From Verrucomicrobiaceae bacterium (GTDB lineage: Bacteria; Verrucomicrobiota; Verrucomicrobiia; Chthoniobacterales; Chthoniobacteraceae): DNA of 64,000 nt. The notes under the pieces were generated by a model. It worked only from the letters and a program-made list of their open reading frames with translations, was not told the origin of the DNA and ran no database searches. Below, piece by piece: positions 26,198-34,177 of this stretch. The position numbers were made by a program, and so were the translations under genes. How positions within the stretch are numbered: position 1 is the first letter of the stretch; the number at the start of each line of letters is the position of its first letter. The stretch is from NCBI GenBank assembly GCA_005791535.1, contig SXWH01000118.1, forward strand, positions 1 through 64,000, read 5' to 3'.

Positions 26198-27555
26198 TCC
26201 GGCTCCCGCGATCCATCCGCTGGCGTTTGCAGCTCTACTACGGGTTGCTGCTCGTCGCCGTACTCTGCGGACTCGGCGCGACGGCGTTTCACTTTGAACG
26301 CGGCCGGCAATTGGGGCGGACCGATGCGGAGCTGCAAACGCGTGTCGCCGCCCTCGTCGATGCGCTGCGTGCCGTTCCGGGCGGAGGGCCGGAAAAGCGG
26401 GATGTTCCTTCGCCGAAGTTTACCGCTGAACAGGCTGCGCTTTTTGGCGGACGCGACGGTTATTACTTCGTCATCTGGATGCGTGGCGAGAAGCCGCTTC
26501 TCGCTTCGCCAAACGCGCCAGACGAAGTGCCCCGTCCGGCGAAAGGCGCGAGCATTCCGCGGATGCGCGGCGAGTTCCGCGAGTCGTTCCTGTTTGCGGC
26601 ACCCGTGGATTGCCTGCTTGTGGGCCGTTCCGTTGCCGGGGAACAGGCCGAGATTCGCCGGTTTGCGCTTGTGTTGCTTGGAGCAGGAGCGGTGGTGCTC
26701 GGCGCGGGATTGCTCGGAGGTTGGTGGTTTACTACGCGGGCGATCCGGCCGGTGGAGGACATCATCGCGACTGCGGAGCAGATTTCCGCGACCGACCTGT
26801 CGCGCCGCATCCGGATGGATGATACAACGAGCGAACTCGGGCGGCTTGCGTCGGTTTTGAATTCCACATTCTCGCGACTCGATGCCGCCTTTTCACAGCA
26901 GGCGCAGTTTACGGCGGATGCCGCGCACGAGCTCCGCACGCCGGTCTCGGTGATCCTCACGCAAACGCAGTCCACGCTCGCCCGCGAACGGTCCGCCGAC
27001 GACTACCGGGAGACGCTTGAGGCGTGCCAGCGTGCCGCGCAGCGCATGCGCCGACTCGTGGATTCCCTGCTTGAGCTGGCGCGGCTCGATGCGGGGCAGG
27101 AGCCGTTGCGTCGCGCGGAATGCGACCTCGCCACCATTGCGGCGGATGGAATTGCTCATGTTCGGCCGCTCGCGGAGGCACGCGGTCTCGCCATTTCCGC
27201 AGAGCTTTCGAGCGCGCCGGTCCACGCGGACCAAGAGCGCATCGCACAAGTGGTGACCAATCTCCTCGGGAACGCGATCGAGTACAATCACGACGGCGGG
27301 AATATTCGTGTCACCACTCGGCTCGACGGGAACTTTGCGGTAATTACGGTTTCGAATACCGGCGCGGGAATTCCCGCAGCAGAAATCCCGCACATCTTTG
27401 ATCGATTTCGCCGAGTGGACGGCAGCCGGACCAGTGGTCATGCCGGCCTTGGTCTGGCGATTTGCAAAGCCATCGTTGCGGCGCACGATGGTTCAATCGA
27501 TGTGCAGAGCGCCGCGGACGGAGAAACCACATTCCGCGTCTGTTTTCCTGTGTAG
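26194..27555 (+). CDS. Sensor histidine kinase
   Basis: A 453-aa inner-membrane kinase that overlaps the response regulator by 4 bp (ATGA). Transmembrane segments lie at about 12-33 and 156-178 and enclose a periplasmic sensor loop of about 120 residues without a recognisable fold. A HAMP domain follows (about 178-230), then HisKA with H245 in AAHELRTP, and HATPase with N (NLLGNAIEYNHDG), G1 (NTGAGIP) and G2 (GHAGLGLAICK) boxes. Architecture is that of CusS/QseC-type sensors. The signal is unknown; metal or envelope-related stimuli are typical for this subclass, but nothing in the loop proves it. Confidence 0.93.
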   Translation: MIRLPRSIRWRLQLYYGLLLVAVLCGLGATAFHFERGRQLGRTDAELQTRVAALVDALRAVPGGGPEKRDVPSPKFTAEQAALFGGRDGYYFVIWMRGEKPLLASPNAPDEVPRPAKGASIPRMRGEFRESFLFAAPVDCLLVGRSVAGEQAEIRRFALVLLGAGAVVLGAGLLGGWWFTTRAIRPVEDIIATAEQISATDLSRRIRMDDTTSELGRLASVLNSTFSRLDAAFSQQAQFTADAAHELRTPVSVILTQTQSTLARERSADDYRETLEACQRAAQRMRRLVDSLLELARLDAGQEPLRRAECDLATIAADGIAHVRPLAEARGLAISAELSSAPVHADQERIAQVVTNLLGNAIEYNHDGGNIRVTTRLDGNFAVITVSNTGAGIPAAEIPHIFDRFRRVDGSRTSGHAGLGLAICKAIVAAHDGSIDVQSAADGETTFRVCFPV

Positions 27556-27579
27556 GAAAGTGATGGCGCAGCCGGCTGG

Positions 27580-28080
27580 TTACCGGATCTCCACCGGGCG
27601 GCCGATTGCCTTCTCGAACATCTGATGAAGCAGGAACGTCTGTTGTGCGCCGAGCTTTTGCCCGAATTGCGCGAAGACATAGAGGCCCGCGGCGGCGACG
27701 AGCGCGAAAGCGAAAATCCAGAGCGCCCACGGATGATAGCCGAGCTTCCATTGGCAGAAGCCCAGAATGCCGGAGAACAATCCGGCGGACCCCGTGAGCA
27801 GGTAACCATAGACGAAAATCGCCCACACATTTGTGTCGGGTCCATACGTGCCTTGCAGAAGCGCCCCGCCATCCTCGCGTGAATCGATGCTCACGCTCAA
27901 TCGCGGCGACCAGAAATGCGCCTCCGCCTCCGGAATGTAGAGCGAGACGATTCCCGGGAACGTCTTCACATCGCACCGCGCGCCGTCGCTCTTCAACTGC
28001 GCGACAATTTGCTCCCGCACGTCCTCCGCGGGCGAATCGATAACCAGAGAGAAACATGGACGCAGTCGAAAGCTGCTCAT
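27580..28080 (-). CDS. Hypothetical membrane protein, 166 aa
   Basis: I choose ATG 28080; the longer frame upstream has no support. The first 95 residues form a soluble region (SFRLRPCFSLVIDSP...) with alternating strands. Two transmembrane helices follow at about 96-118 and 124-146, and a short cytoplasmic tail ends in FEKAIGRPVEIR. I do not recognise the family beyond its presence as a small conserved-looking membrane protein. It is convergent with the histidine kinase (24 bp between stops) and divergent from the ECF sigma gene. No function is proposed. Confidence 0.65.
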   Translation of the reverse strand: MSSFRLRPCFSLVIDSPAEDVREQIVAQLKSDGARCDVKTFPGIVSLYIPEAEAHFWSPRLSVSIDSREDGGALLQGTYGPDTNVWAIFVYGYLLTGSAGLFSGILGFCQWKLGYHPWALWIFAFALVAAAGLYVFAQFGQKLGAQQTFLLHQMFEKAIGRPVEIR

Positions 28081-28282
28081 GCGTGGGAGAGTGAGCTTGG
28101 TGAAAGCCTGTGTCAAACCGCGTGAGAACGAAGGAAACGGGCATTCTTGATCATGCTCAACAACGGATGCTTGCGCCGGTGCCGGTTGCCACGTAACTGC
28201 TGGCGGCTGTGATGAGAGACTCGAATTGTGGCCATCAATCCGGTGAGTTGGAGAAGCCTGCGGGGAACGCGAGCCTGCGAAC

Positions 28283-28855
28283 ATGAGCACTCCTGAGTCG
28301 GGTCCCAGCATCGTTCCGGCCGTGGATGCGCAGACTTCCGCGGAACTGCTTCCGGTCGTCTATGACGAATTGCGGCGTCTGGCGCGGGGGATGATGGCGT
28401 CCGAATCCGGTCCCATGACGCTGACGGCGACGGCACTCGTGCATGAGGCGTGGCTGCGCGTTTCGAAGGACGATTTGGCGAAGTGGGAAAACCGGCGGCA
28501 TTTCTTCGGTGCGGCGGCGCAGGCGATGCGGCGGATTTTGATGAATCGCGTGCGGGACCGTCAGCGTCTGAAGCGCGGCGGCGTGCAGGAGCGCGTGGAA
28601 CTGGAAGACGACATGATCGTGATGCCCGCGCCGGACGACGAAATGCTGGCGGTGGATGAGGCGCTGGAGCGGCTGGCTGCGGCGGACCCGCTCGGTGCGG
28701 AGATTGTCAGTCTGCGCTTTTTTGCCGGGATGGCGTGGGCGGAGATTTCGACGGTGACCGGTCTTTCCGAGCGCGAACTGAACCGGCAGTGGGCGTTTGC
28801 GAGGGCGTGGCTGAAGGCGGAAATTTCGCCGGAATCGAGACCGGACGGGGCATAA
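28283..28855 (+). CDS. ECF-type RNA polymerase sigma factor
   Basis: A 190-aa sigma-70-family protein of the type found in Planctomycetes, Verrucomicrobia and Acidobacteria (TIGR02999-like). Region 2 includes LLPVVYDELRRLARGMM and LTATALVHEAWLRV; region 4 includes IVSLRFFAGMAWAEIS and a helix-turn-helix. It begins at an ATG preceded by no strong Shine-Dalgarno sequence. The stop is 6 bp before the kinase ATG, so the pair is one operon. Such ECF factors are commonly encoded next to Ser/Thr kinases and thought to be controlled by phosphorylation rather than by a classic anti-sigma factor; that applies here by context only. Confidence 0.92.
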   Translation: MSTPESGPSIVPAVDAQTSAELLPVVYDELRRLARGMMASESGPMTLTATALVHEAWLRVSKDDLAKWENRRHFFGAAAQAMRRILMNRVRDRQRLKRGGVQERVELEDDMIVMPAPDDEMLAVDEALERLAAADPLGAEIVSLRFFAGMAWAEISTVTGLSERELNRQWAFARAWLKAEISPESRPDGA

Positions 28856-28861
28856 GTGGGG

Positions 28862-30808
28862 ATGAATCACGAGCCATCGACTCTCCGACAAAAGGAACTG
28901 TTTATCGCCGCGCTGGAGATTTCCGATGCTTCGGAGCGCGCGCGATTTCTCGAAGAGGCGTGCGGTGGCGACGCGGTATTGAAGCGGCGCGTGGAGTCGC
29001 TTTTGAGGGCGGATGCCGATGCCGGAGCGTTCCTGGAGCCGGCTGCTGATGCGGGAAGTTCTATCGGTTACTTCGGTGACTATGTGCTGCTGGATGAAAT
29101 CGCCCGCGGCGCTTCCGGCGTTGTGTTTCGCGCCCGGCAGACTTCGCTGAACCGGATCGTCGCGCTGAAAATGCTGCGTGACCGTCCGCTGCTGACAACC
29201 GACGAGGACTTGCGGCGGTTTCGCGCGGAGGCGCAGGCGGCTGCGGGGCTGGACCATCCGGGCATCGTGCCGATTTATGAAGTCGGGCAGCACGAGGGGC
29301 AGGGGTATTTTTCGATGAAGTTCATCGAGGGTGGTACGCTGCATCTTCGCGCGGGCGAGTTTCGGGAGCCGAGAAAGGCGGTGACGTTGATTGCCAGGGT
29401 CGCACGGGCTGTGCACCACGCACACGAGCGCGGCATTTTGCACCGCGATTTGAAGCCGGGGAATATTCTCATCGATCGCGACGGGTCGCCGCTGGTGGTG
29501 GATTTTGGAATTGCACGACGCATGGGTGTGGACAGCTCGCTCACGCACACGGGGCAGATAATCGGCACGCCGCACTACATGGCTCCCGAGCAGGCGCGGG
29601 GCGTGCAGCGCGACCTCACCGCTGCGGCGGATACCTACAGCCTCGGCGCGATTCTCTACGAGCTTCTCGCGGGGAAGAAACTCTTCGACGGCGGGACGAT
29701 GCTGACGCTGCTGCGGCAGGTCACCGAGCAAGCGCCCGCGCCGCTGCGAATCGGCGACGGCGATTTGGAATCCATCGTCATGCGTTGTCTTGAAAAAGCG
29801 CCCGCCGCCCGGCACGCGAGCGCTGCGGCGCTGGCAGATGAATTGGAGCGCTGGCTGCGCGGCGAGCGCCCGGTAAACACCGGCAGTTGGTCGCGCCGAA
29901 GGTTCGCATACGCGGCGCTGGGTTTGGTCGGCGCGGGCGGTGTGGCGGCATGGCTCGTAAAGGACAAACAGCCCTCACCCGCACGGGCAGCCGCTTCGGC
30001 AAAAACGCCGCTGCCCGAGCGCGGCACTCCGGCGGCTTCGCGCGCGGTTGCGGAGTGGTTTCGCCGTTTGCCGAAGCATGCCGGTGAGAGTCATATCGCC
30101 ATTTCGACCGGAGGGAACGCTACCTTGTTTGAAGCGGATTCCCTGCCGCCGGGCGACTGGCACATTGTCAGGATGTGGCTCGACCGAATCAACACCAGCG
30201 GGCTTCCGCCGGTGGATGCCGATGTGTTTCTCGAACACATGGGGCTGCTGACCACGCTGGATGAATTCTTCCTCCGGTTCATTCCGCTGCCGGACAAGGC
30301 CTACGCATTTGCCGCGCAGAACCCCGGGCTGCGAAAGTTCATTATCGAGGGCGGGAAGTCCGGCGACGAACTCACGACCCACCTCCGGGGATTAGAAAAT
30401 CTCCAGGTCCTCAAAGTTGGCAATATGCCGGAAAACAAGGGCGGCTTCACCGGAGCCGGGTTTGAGAACGTGGCCTTCCTGCCGGTTTTGGAGCAGGTCA
30501 TCTTCGCGAACAGCGTTGTTACGGATTCGATTTTTCCCGTCCTGCTGAAGTGCCCGAAACTCCGCGCCGTGGATGTCTCGAATACCCTGGTCACCGACAA
30601 AGGACTGGTCACGCTTGCAGCCGCCCCGAGTCTTGTCTCCATCACGATTGATGAGAACCCCGCGATCACCGACGCCATCCTCCCGGTCTTTGCCGGTATG
30701 CCGCGGCTGAAGTTGGTCTCCGCCCGGAGCATCCGGTTCACCAAGGCCGCGGTGGATGCATTCGTCACGGCGCGTCCGGAGTGCGAGTTCCTCCACGACG
30801 TAAAGTAG
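28862..30808 (+). CDS. Membrane Ser/Thr protein kinase with extracytoplasmic repeat domain
   Basis: About 648 aa; a GTG 6 bp upstream is an alternative start. An N-terminal helical region (1-65) precedes a Hanks-type kinase domain (about 74-335): Gly-rich loop (EIARGASGVVF), ATP-binding Lys in ALKML near 103, catalytic HRDLKPGN near 194-201, DFG near 214, APE near 242. All catalytic residues are present. One transmembrane helix (about 349-366) leads to an external domain of 280 residues with leucine-rich-repeat-like strands (LRAVDVSNTLVTDKGLVTL). The kinase probably senses an external cue and signals to the adjacent ECF sigma factor. Confidence 0.92.
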   Translation: MNHEPSTLRQKELFIAALEISDASERARFLEEACGGDAVLKRRVESLLRADADAGAFLEPAADAGSSIGYFGDYVLLDEIARGASGVVFRARQTSLNRIVALKMLRDRPLLTTDEDLRRFRAEAQAAAGLDHPGIVPIYEVGQHEGQGYFSMKFIEGGTLHLRAGEFREPRKAVTLIARVARAVHHAHERGILHRDLKPGNILIDRDGSPLVVDFGIARRMGVDSSLTHTGQIIGTPHYMAPEQARGVQRDLTAAADTYSLGAILYELLAGKKLFDGGTMLTLLRQVTEQAPAPLRIGDGDLESIVMRCLEKAPAARHASAAALADELERWLRGERPVNTGSWSRRRFAYAALGLVGAGGVAAWLVKDKQPSPARAAASAKTPLPERGTPAASRAVAEWFRRLPKHAGESHIAISTGGNATLFEADSLPPGDWHIVRMWLDRINTSGLPPVDADVFLEHMGLLTTLDEFFLRFIPLPDKAYAFAAQNPGLRKFIIEGGKSGDELTTHLRGLENLQVLKVGNMPENKGGFTGAGFENVAFLPVLEQVIFANSVVTDSIFPVLLKCPKLRAVDVSNTLVTDKGLVTLAAAPSLVSITIDENPAITDAILPVFAGMPRLKLVSARSIRFTKAAVDAFVTARPECEFLHDVK

Positions 30809-30832
30809 TCAGCTCCTGTCTGGGCGCTGGTG

Positions 30833-30846
30833 TCCGACATGTCGGA
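30833..30846. promoter_or_regulatory. 14-bp palindrome between the kinase and the S74 surface-protein gene
   Basis: TCCGACATGTCGGA is a perfect palindrome 24 bp after the kinase stop and 85 nt before the next ATG. A second imperfect inverted repeat centred on CATG lies at 30886-30898 (GGGGCATGTCCCC). Two T-runs separate them. The palindrome may be an operator; its loop is too short for a good terminator. Confidence 0.35.
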
Positions 30847-30931
30847 AACTTTTTTCCGTCTTTTTTGCCGGTTTCGCCGCCGGGTGGGGCATGTCCCCGA
30901 TGAACAGTCATTCAATCAACTCATTCATCGT

Positions 30932-32569
30932 ATGAACATCATCTCAAAATCCATCGCCGCACTCCTGGCCGCCGTCGCAGTCTCCAGCACCGCGTTTGGT
31001 GAGACATTCCCAATCCTCGCCGACACGGCTGGCTCCACGATCAACAACAAGATTTCCAAGGTCAGCAATTCAGCGAAGACGCTCACGGTCTCGGGAAAGA
31101 GCAGTATCTTTGTGGATTTCGGCATTCGCAACGTCGCCGGCGAGATTTCCCCCAATCAGGTCACGAGTGCGCGACTCGTCCTCTACCTGGCCCGAGTTTC
31201 AAAACCCGGATCCATCCGCTTCAGCACCCTTACGAGCGGAATCGACGAGACTTTCGCCGCAGCCACCGCGCCGAACCCGACACTCGGTGCGCAGTTTGCA
31301 GACTTCCCGATTGATGCCTCGCTCAATCGCCAGTTCATCATCGTGGACGTTACCGCGCAGGTGAAAGCATGGCTTTCCGGCACGCCGCAAACATCCAGTG
31401 AACGGGGTGTCGCAATCACTAGCGACGGAACGGCGTCGGTGACGCTGGCGAGCAAGGAAGGCGCGGGGAGTGGCCATCCTGCATACATCGAAGTGGATGT
31501 GAACTCTCCCGGCGGAACGCTGGCGGGTACTGGTGCGACTATTTCCGGAGGTGGATTTGGGTTCGGTGAATTGGAACTCACTCCGAGCACGATTTACCGT
31601 TCGCACCCGAGCGGCGGGAACTCTCTGGATGCCTCCACTCTTTACCTGACAACCGAGCGCGGAGACATCTCACTTTTTGCCGGATCCAATGGCTTCGTCG
31701 GGGGTAATATCAGTCTCTTCGGGAATGTCGGCATCGGCACCCCCGCGCCTAGTGCGAAGCTCGATGTTCTTGGCATCGGCATGATGCATGCCCTCGAACT
31801 TCGCGGGGTTGCCAATGCCTATCTGGATTTCAGCGCCGACGACAGCGGTGCCGATTTTGGCGCCCGGATCATCTACCCCGGTCTATCCGACAATCGCCTC
31901 CTTTTCCAAGGCGCGCCCGTCACCTTCGAATCCCGCGTGACCGTCAGCCGCAACTCCGGGGCAGCATTCCAAGTGACGAACGGCAATGTCTCCCTGGAGG
32001 TTATACCCGGTTCGCTCTTTGGCGTCGCGAATTCAAATGCTGTGACGCTGGACATGCCGGGCGTAAACGGGAGCGTCGGCGTCTGGGACGATCTCGTGGT
32101 GAGCAGCCAGGCATTCAAGCCCGGCGGCGGTTCGTGGGCGGCGTTGTCCGACATCCGGTTGAAGAAAAACGTGAACGACCTCCATGGCGCGCTGGACCGT
32201 CTGCTCCGCCTGCGCAGCGTCACTTTTGAATACAACGAGCCCGAGAAAATCGGCGAGCCCGCAGGCGTGCGCACCGGCTTCATCGCGCATGAAGTCGAGA
32301 CGGTGTTCCCGGATTGGGTCGGCACCAAGACCGACGGCTTCAAATACGTATCCCCGACCGGCTTTGAATCGCTCACCGTCCAGGCCATCCGCGAACTGCG
32401 CGCAGAGAAGGACGCCGAAATCGCCGCGCTCAAAGCCGCGAACGCCGCGCTCGAAGCCAAGCTTGCCGCCTTCGGCGAAAAACTCACGGCTCTCGAAAAT
32501 GGGACGCCGGTCCGCACTGCACGCAGCGAAGCCCCCGCGCCGCAGCCTGCGACGGTCGAGGTGAAGTAA
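30932..32569 (+). CDS. Secreted DNRLRE / S74-type intramolecular-chaperone surface protein
   Basis: I start at ATG 30932 (545 aa), where the signal peptide begins. Residues about 25-195 match the DNRLRE domain of bacterial surface fibres. A beta-rich middle (210-390) with LTTERGDISLFAG-type repeats resembles trimeric fibre shafts. The C-terminus is an S74/endosialidase-type chaperone: LSDIRLKKN with the Ser406-Asp407 cleavage dyad and conserved Lys residues, then GFIAHEVE, and a Glu/Ala-rich coiled coil. By analogy with phage tail fibres, it should trimerise and then cut itself before Ser406. No phage genes are nearby, so it is more likely a cell-surface fibre. It follows the ECF/kinase operon and is a candidate target. 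Confidence 0.85.
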   Translation: MNIISKSIAALLAAVAVSSTAFGETFPILADTAGSTINNKISKVSNSAKTLTVSGKSSIFVDFGIRNVAGEISPNQVTSARLVLYLARVSKPGSIRFSTLTSGIDETFAAATAPNPTLGAQFADFPIDASLNRQFIIVDVTAQVKAWLSGTPQTSSERGVAITSDGTASVTLASKEGAGSGHPAYIEVDVNSPGGTLAGTGATISGGGFGFGELELTPSTIYRSHPSGGNSLDASTLYLTTERGDISLFAGSNGFVGGNISLFGNVGIGTPAPSAKLDVLGIGMMHALELRGVANAYLDFSADDSGADFGARIIYPGLSDNRLLFQGAPVTFESRVTVSRNSGAAFQVTNGNVSLEVIPGSLFGVANSNAVTLDMPGVNGSVGVWDDLVVSSQAFKPGGGSWAALSDIRLKKNVNDLHGALDRLLRLRSVTFEYNEPEKIGEPAGVRTGFIAHEVETVFPDWVGTKTDGFKYVSPTGFESLTVQAIRELRAEKDAEIAALKAANAALEAKLAAFGEKLTALENGTPVRTARSEAPAPQPATVEVK

Positions 32570-32613
32570 TCACAAAGCATGACTCCCTGAGAGAAGCGCC
32601 ACAAACACGGGAA

Positions 32614-32655
32614 CGCCGCAGGCATGAGCAATCTTGCCTGCGGCGATTTCGTTTT
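32614..32655 (+). terminator. Stem-loop terminator after the S74 gene
   Basis: CGCCGCAGGC (32614-32623) pairs perfectly with GCCTGCGGCG (32636-32645) around a 12-nt loop, followed by ATTTCGTTTTC. The T-run is interrupted, so strength is moderate. It lies 45 bp after the stop codon. Confidence 0.6.
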
Positions 32656-32699
32656 CAGGCGCAAAGCTCTGTGGATTTGGTGGTTGTGGGATGGAGCCG

Positions 32700-32993
32700 T
32701 GTTCATGGACTCCCATTCTGTGAACACGACGCGGCATTCCATGTTCATAGACTCCCATTCCGTGAACACGACGCGGCATTCCATGTCCATAGACTGCCAT
32801 TCCGTGAACATGGCGCGGCATCCTATGTTCATAGACTGCCGTTCCGTGAACATGACGCGGCATCCTGTGTTCATAGACTGCCATTCCATGAACATGACGC
32901 GGCATTCCATGTTCATAGACTGCCGTTCCGTGAACATGACGCGGCATCCTATGTTCATAGACTGCCATCCGGTGAACGCGTTTTTGCACATTT
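32700..32993. repeat. 42-bp tandem array, seven units, each with an inverted repeat
   Basis: Seven head-to-tail units start at 32700, 32742, 32784, 32826, 32868, 32910 and 32952 (the last is degenerate). Each holds TGTTCA and TGAACA arms 16-17 nt apart, and the unit itself is two 21-bp halves that both begin CATTCC. In several units the arms extend to CATGTTCA/TGAACATG, so any arm can pair with its left or right neighbour. Two plus and two minus frames are open across it only because 42 is a multiple of 3. I treat it as non-coding. The remainder of the gap (32570-33193) contains the terminator and a 7-bp stem-loop at 33041-33060, with no gene I can support. Confidence 0.85.
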
Positions 32994-33193
32994 ACGGGGA
33001 GGATGACGGTTCCACGGGTGCGATGGCGGGTTGCTTGGAAGAGTCGGGTCACGCCGACTCCACCGGCGACGGCGGCTTGAACAATGACCGGTGAGCGACG
33101 TCGGACGGTTGGCTGTGCCTGCCCGAGGCTGCGCAGAAGGGCATTGCATGGGCCGCGAAGTTCCCGCAGCGTCGCGGCTTTCTTATACTCCAC

Positions 33194-34090
33194 ATGAACC
33201 GCATCTTCCTCTTGCCGCTTGCTTTGCTCTTCACTGGTTCCGTCGCCTCGGCGGGCGATATCCGTGTGCTCGTCTGGGATGAGCAGCAGCCGCAGCAGAA
33301 GACGGCCTACGGCGAGAAGTTCCTCGGCGAGACCATCGCCGCGCATCTCGCGAAGCAGCCGGGCATCGTCGTGAAGACGACGAGCCTCGAAGCGCCGGAG
33401 CAGGGCGTGGAGGAGACCGTGCTGGATGCGACGGACGTGATCATCTGGTGGGGGCACGTGAAGCATGCGCAGCTCACAAACGCGAATGCCGAGCGCGTGG
33501 CAAAGCGGGTCCGCGAAGGAAAGCTGTCGCTCGTCGCGCTGCACTCTGCGCATTGGGCGAAGCCATTCGTGCGGCTCATGCAGGACCGTGCGAAGTCCGA
33601 TGCGCTGCTGCAATTACCCGAAGCAGAGCGCGCGACGGCGAAGTGGGAATTTGTCAACGAAGCGCCGTTTGGGAAGGGCGTGAAGGCGGACGCAAAGCTG
33701 ACGCCTTATGTGGAGAAAACCGACGCCGGCTACCGTCTCACGCTGCCTGCGTGTGTGTTCCCCGCATGGCGGGCGGACGGCGCGCCGAGCCACGTGACGA
33801 CGCTGCTTCCCGCGCACCCGATTGCCGCGGGGCTGCCTGCAAAATGGGACATCGCGCAGACGGAGATGTATTCCGAGCCATTCCACGTGCCGCCGCCGGA
33901 TGAGGTGGTGTTTGAGGAGCGCTGGGACAAGGGCGAACACTTCCGCAGCGGCTGCGTGTGGAAGGTCGGCGCGGGCCGCGTGTTTTACTTCCGCCCGGGG
34001 CACGAGACGTATGGCGTGTTCAAGGCGGAGGAGCCGCTGCGGGTGCTGACAAATGCCGTCCGCTGGCTCGGCGCGCCCGCCGCAAAGTAG
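33194..34090 (+). CDS. Secreted ThuA-domain protein
   Basis: A 298-aa protein with signal peptide 1-20 and a ThuA-like class I glutamine-amidotransferase fold (trehalose-utilisation family). Visible landmarks are IRVLVWDE, VIIWWGHVKH, GKLSLVALHSAHW and GRVFYFRPGHETY near the end. ThuA-like proteins in PVC bacteria are usually exported and belong to carbohydrate-utilisation loci; they may act on sugar derivatives, but no reaction is proven for this subgroup. The ATG follows a 200-bp stretch after the repeat array. A sulfatase gene follows 87 bp downstream on the same strand, so the two may be co-transcribed. Confidence 0.87.
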   Translation: MNRIFLLPLALLFTGSVASAGDIRVLVWDEQQPQQKTAYGEKFLGETIAAHLAKQPGIVVKTTSLEAPEQGVEETVLDATDVIIWWGHVKHAQLTNANAERVAKRVREGKLSLVALHSAHWAKPFVRLMQDRAKSDALLQLPEAERATAKWEFVNEAPFGKGVKADAKLTPYVEKTDAGYRLTLPACVFPAWRADGAPSHVTTLLPAHPIAAGLPAKWDIAQTEMYSEPFHVPPPDEVVFEERWDKGEHFRSGCVWKVGAGRVFYFRPGHETYGVFKAEEPLRVLTNAVRWLGAPAAK

Positions 34091-34177
34091 GGCGGGGGCG
34101 GGCCGCGCGTGAACGCGACGCGCGGTGCGGATTGATTTTCTGGTCCAATGTCGGGCGCGATGGCTATTTCTCCGCAC

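Noticed and set aside
30833-30855. Rho-independent terminator after the Ser/Thr kinase gene
   Set aside because: The palindrome leaves at most a 2-nt loop, so a stable hairpin with a proper loop would be short; recorded as a possible operator instead.
30932-32569. Prophage remnant, suggested by the S74 tail-fibre domain
   Set aside because: The protein has a signal peptide and DNRLRE domain, and no capsid, terminase, integrase or attachment sites are nearby.
32700-32993. CRISPR array
   Set aside because: Units are contiguous and nearly identical, with no unique spacers and no cas genes.
33041-33060. Terminator or small RNA at a GAGTCGG/CCGACTC stem-loop
   Set aside because: The stem is only 7 bp, no T-run follows and no promoter was seen.
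32624-33094. Plus-strand open frame of 156 codons with repeated HSMFIDCHSVNMTR-like units
   Set aside because: Its start lies inside the loop of the terminator hairpin, no ribosome site is evident, and a second plus frame is also open. Kept as a repeat, not a gene.
31873-33613. Minus-strand open frames running through the 42-bp repeats with 14-residue peptide repeats
   Set aside because: The frames stay open only because the repeat length is a multiple of 3. They extend antisense into well-supported genes, and several frames are equally open.
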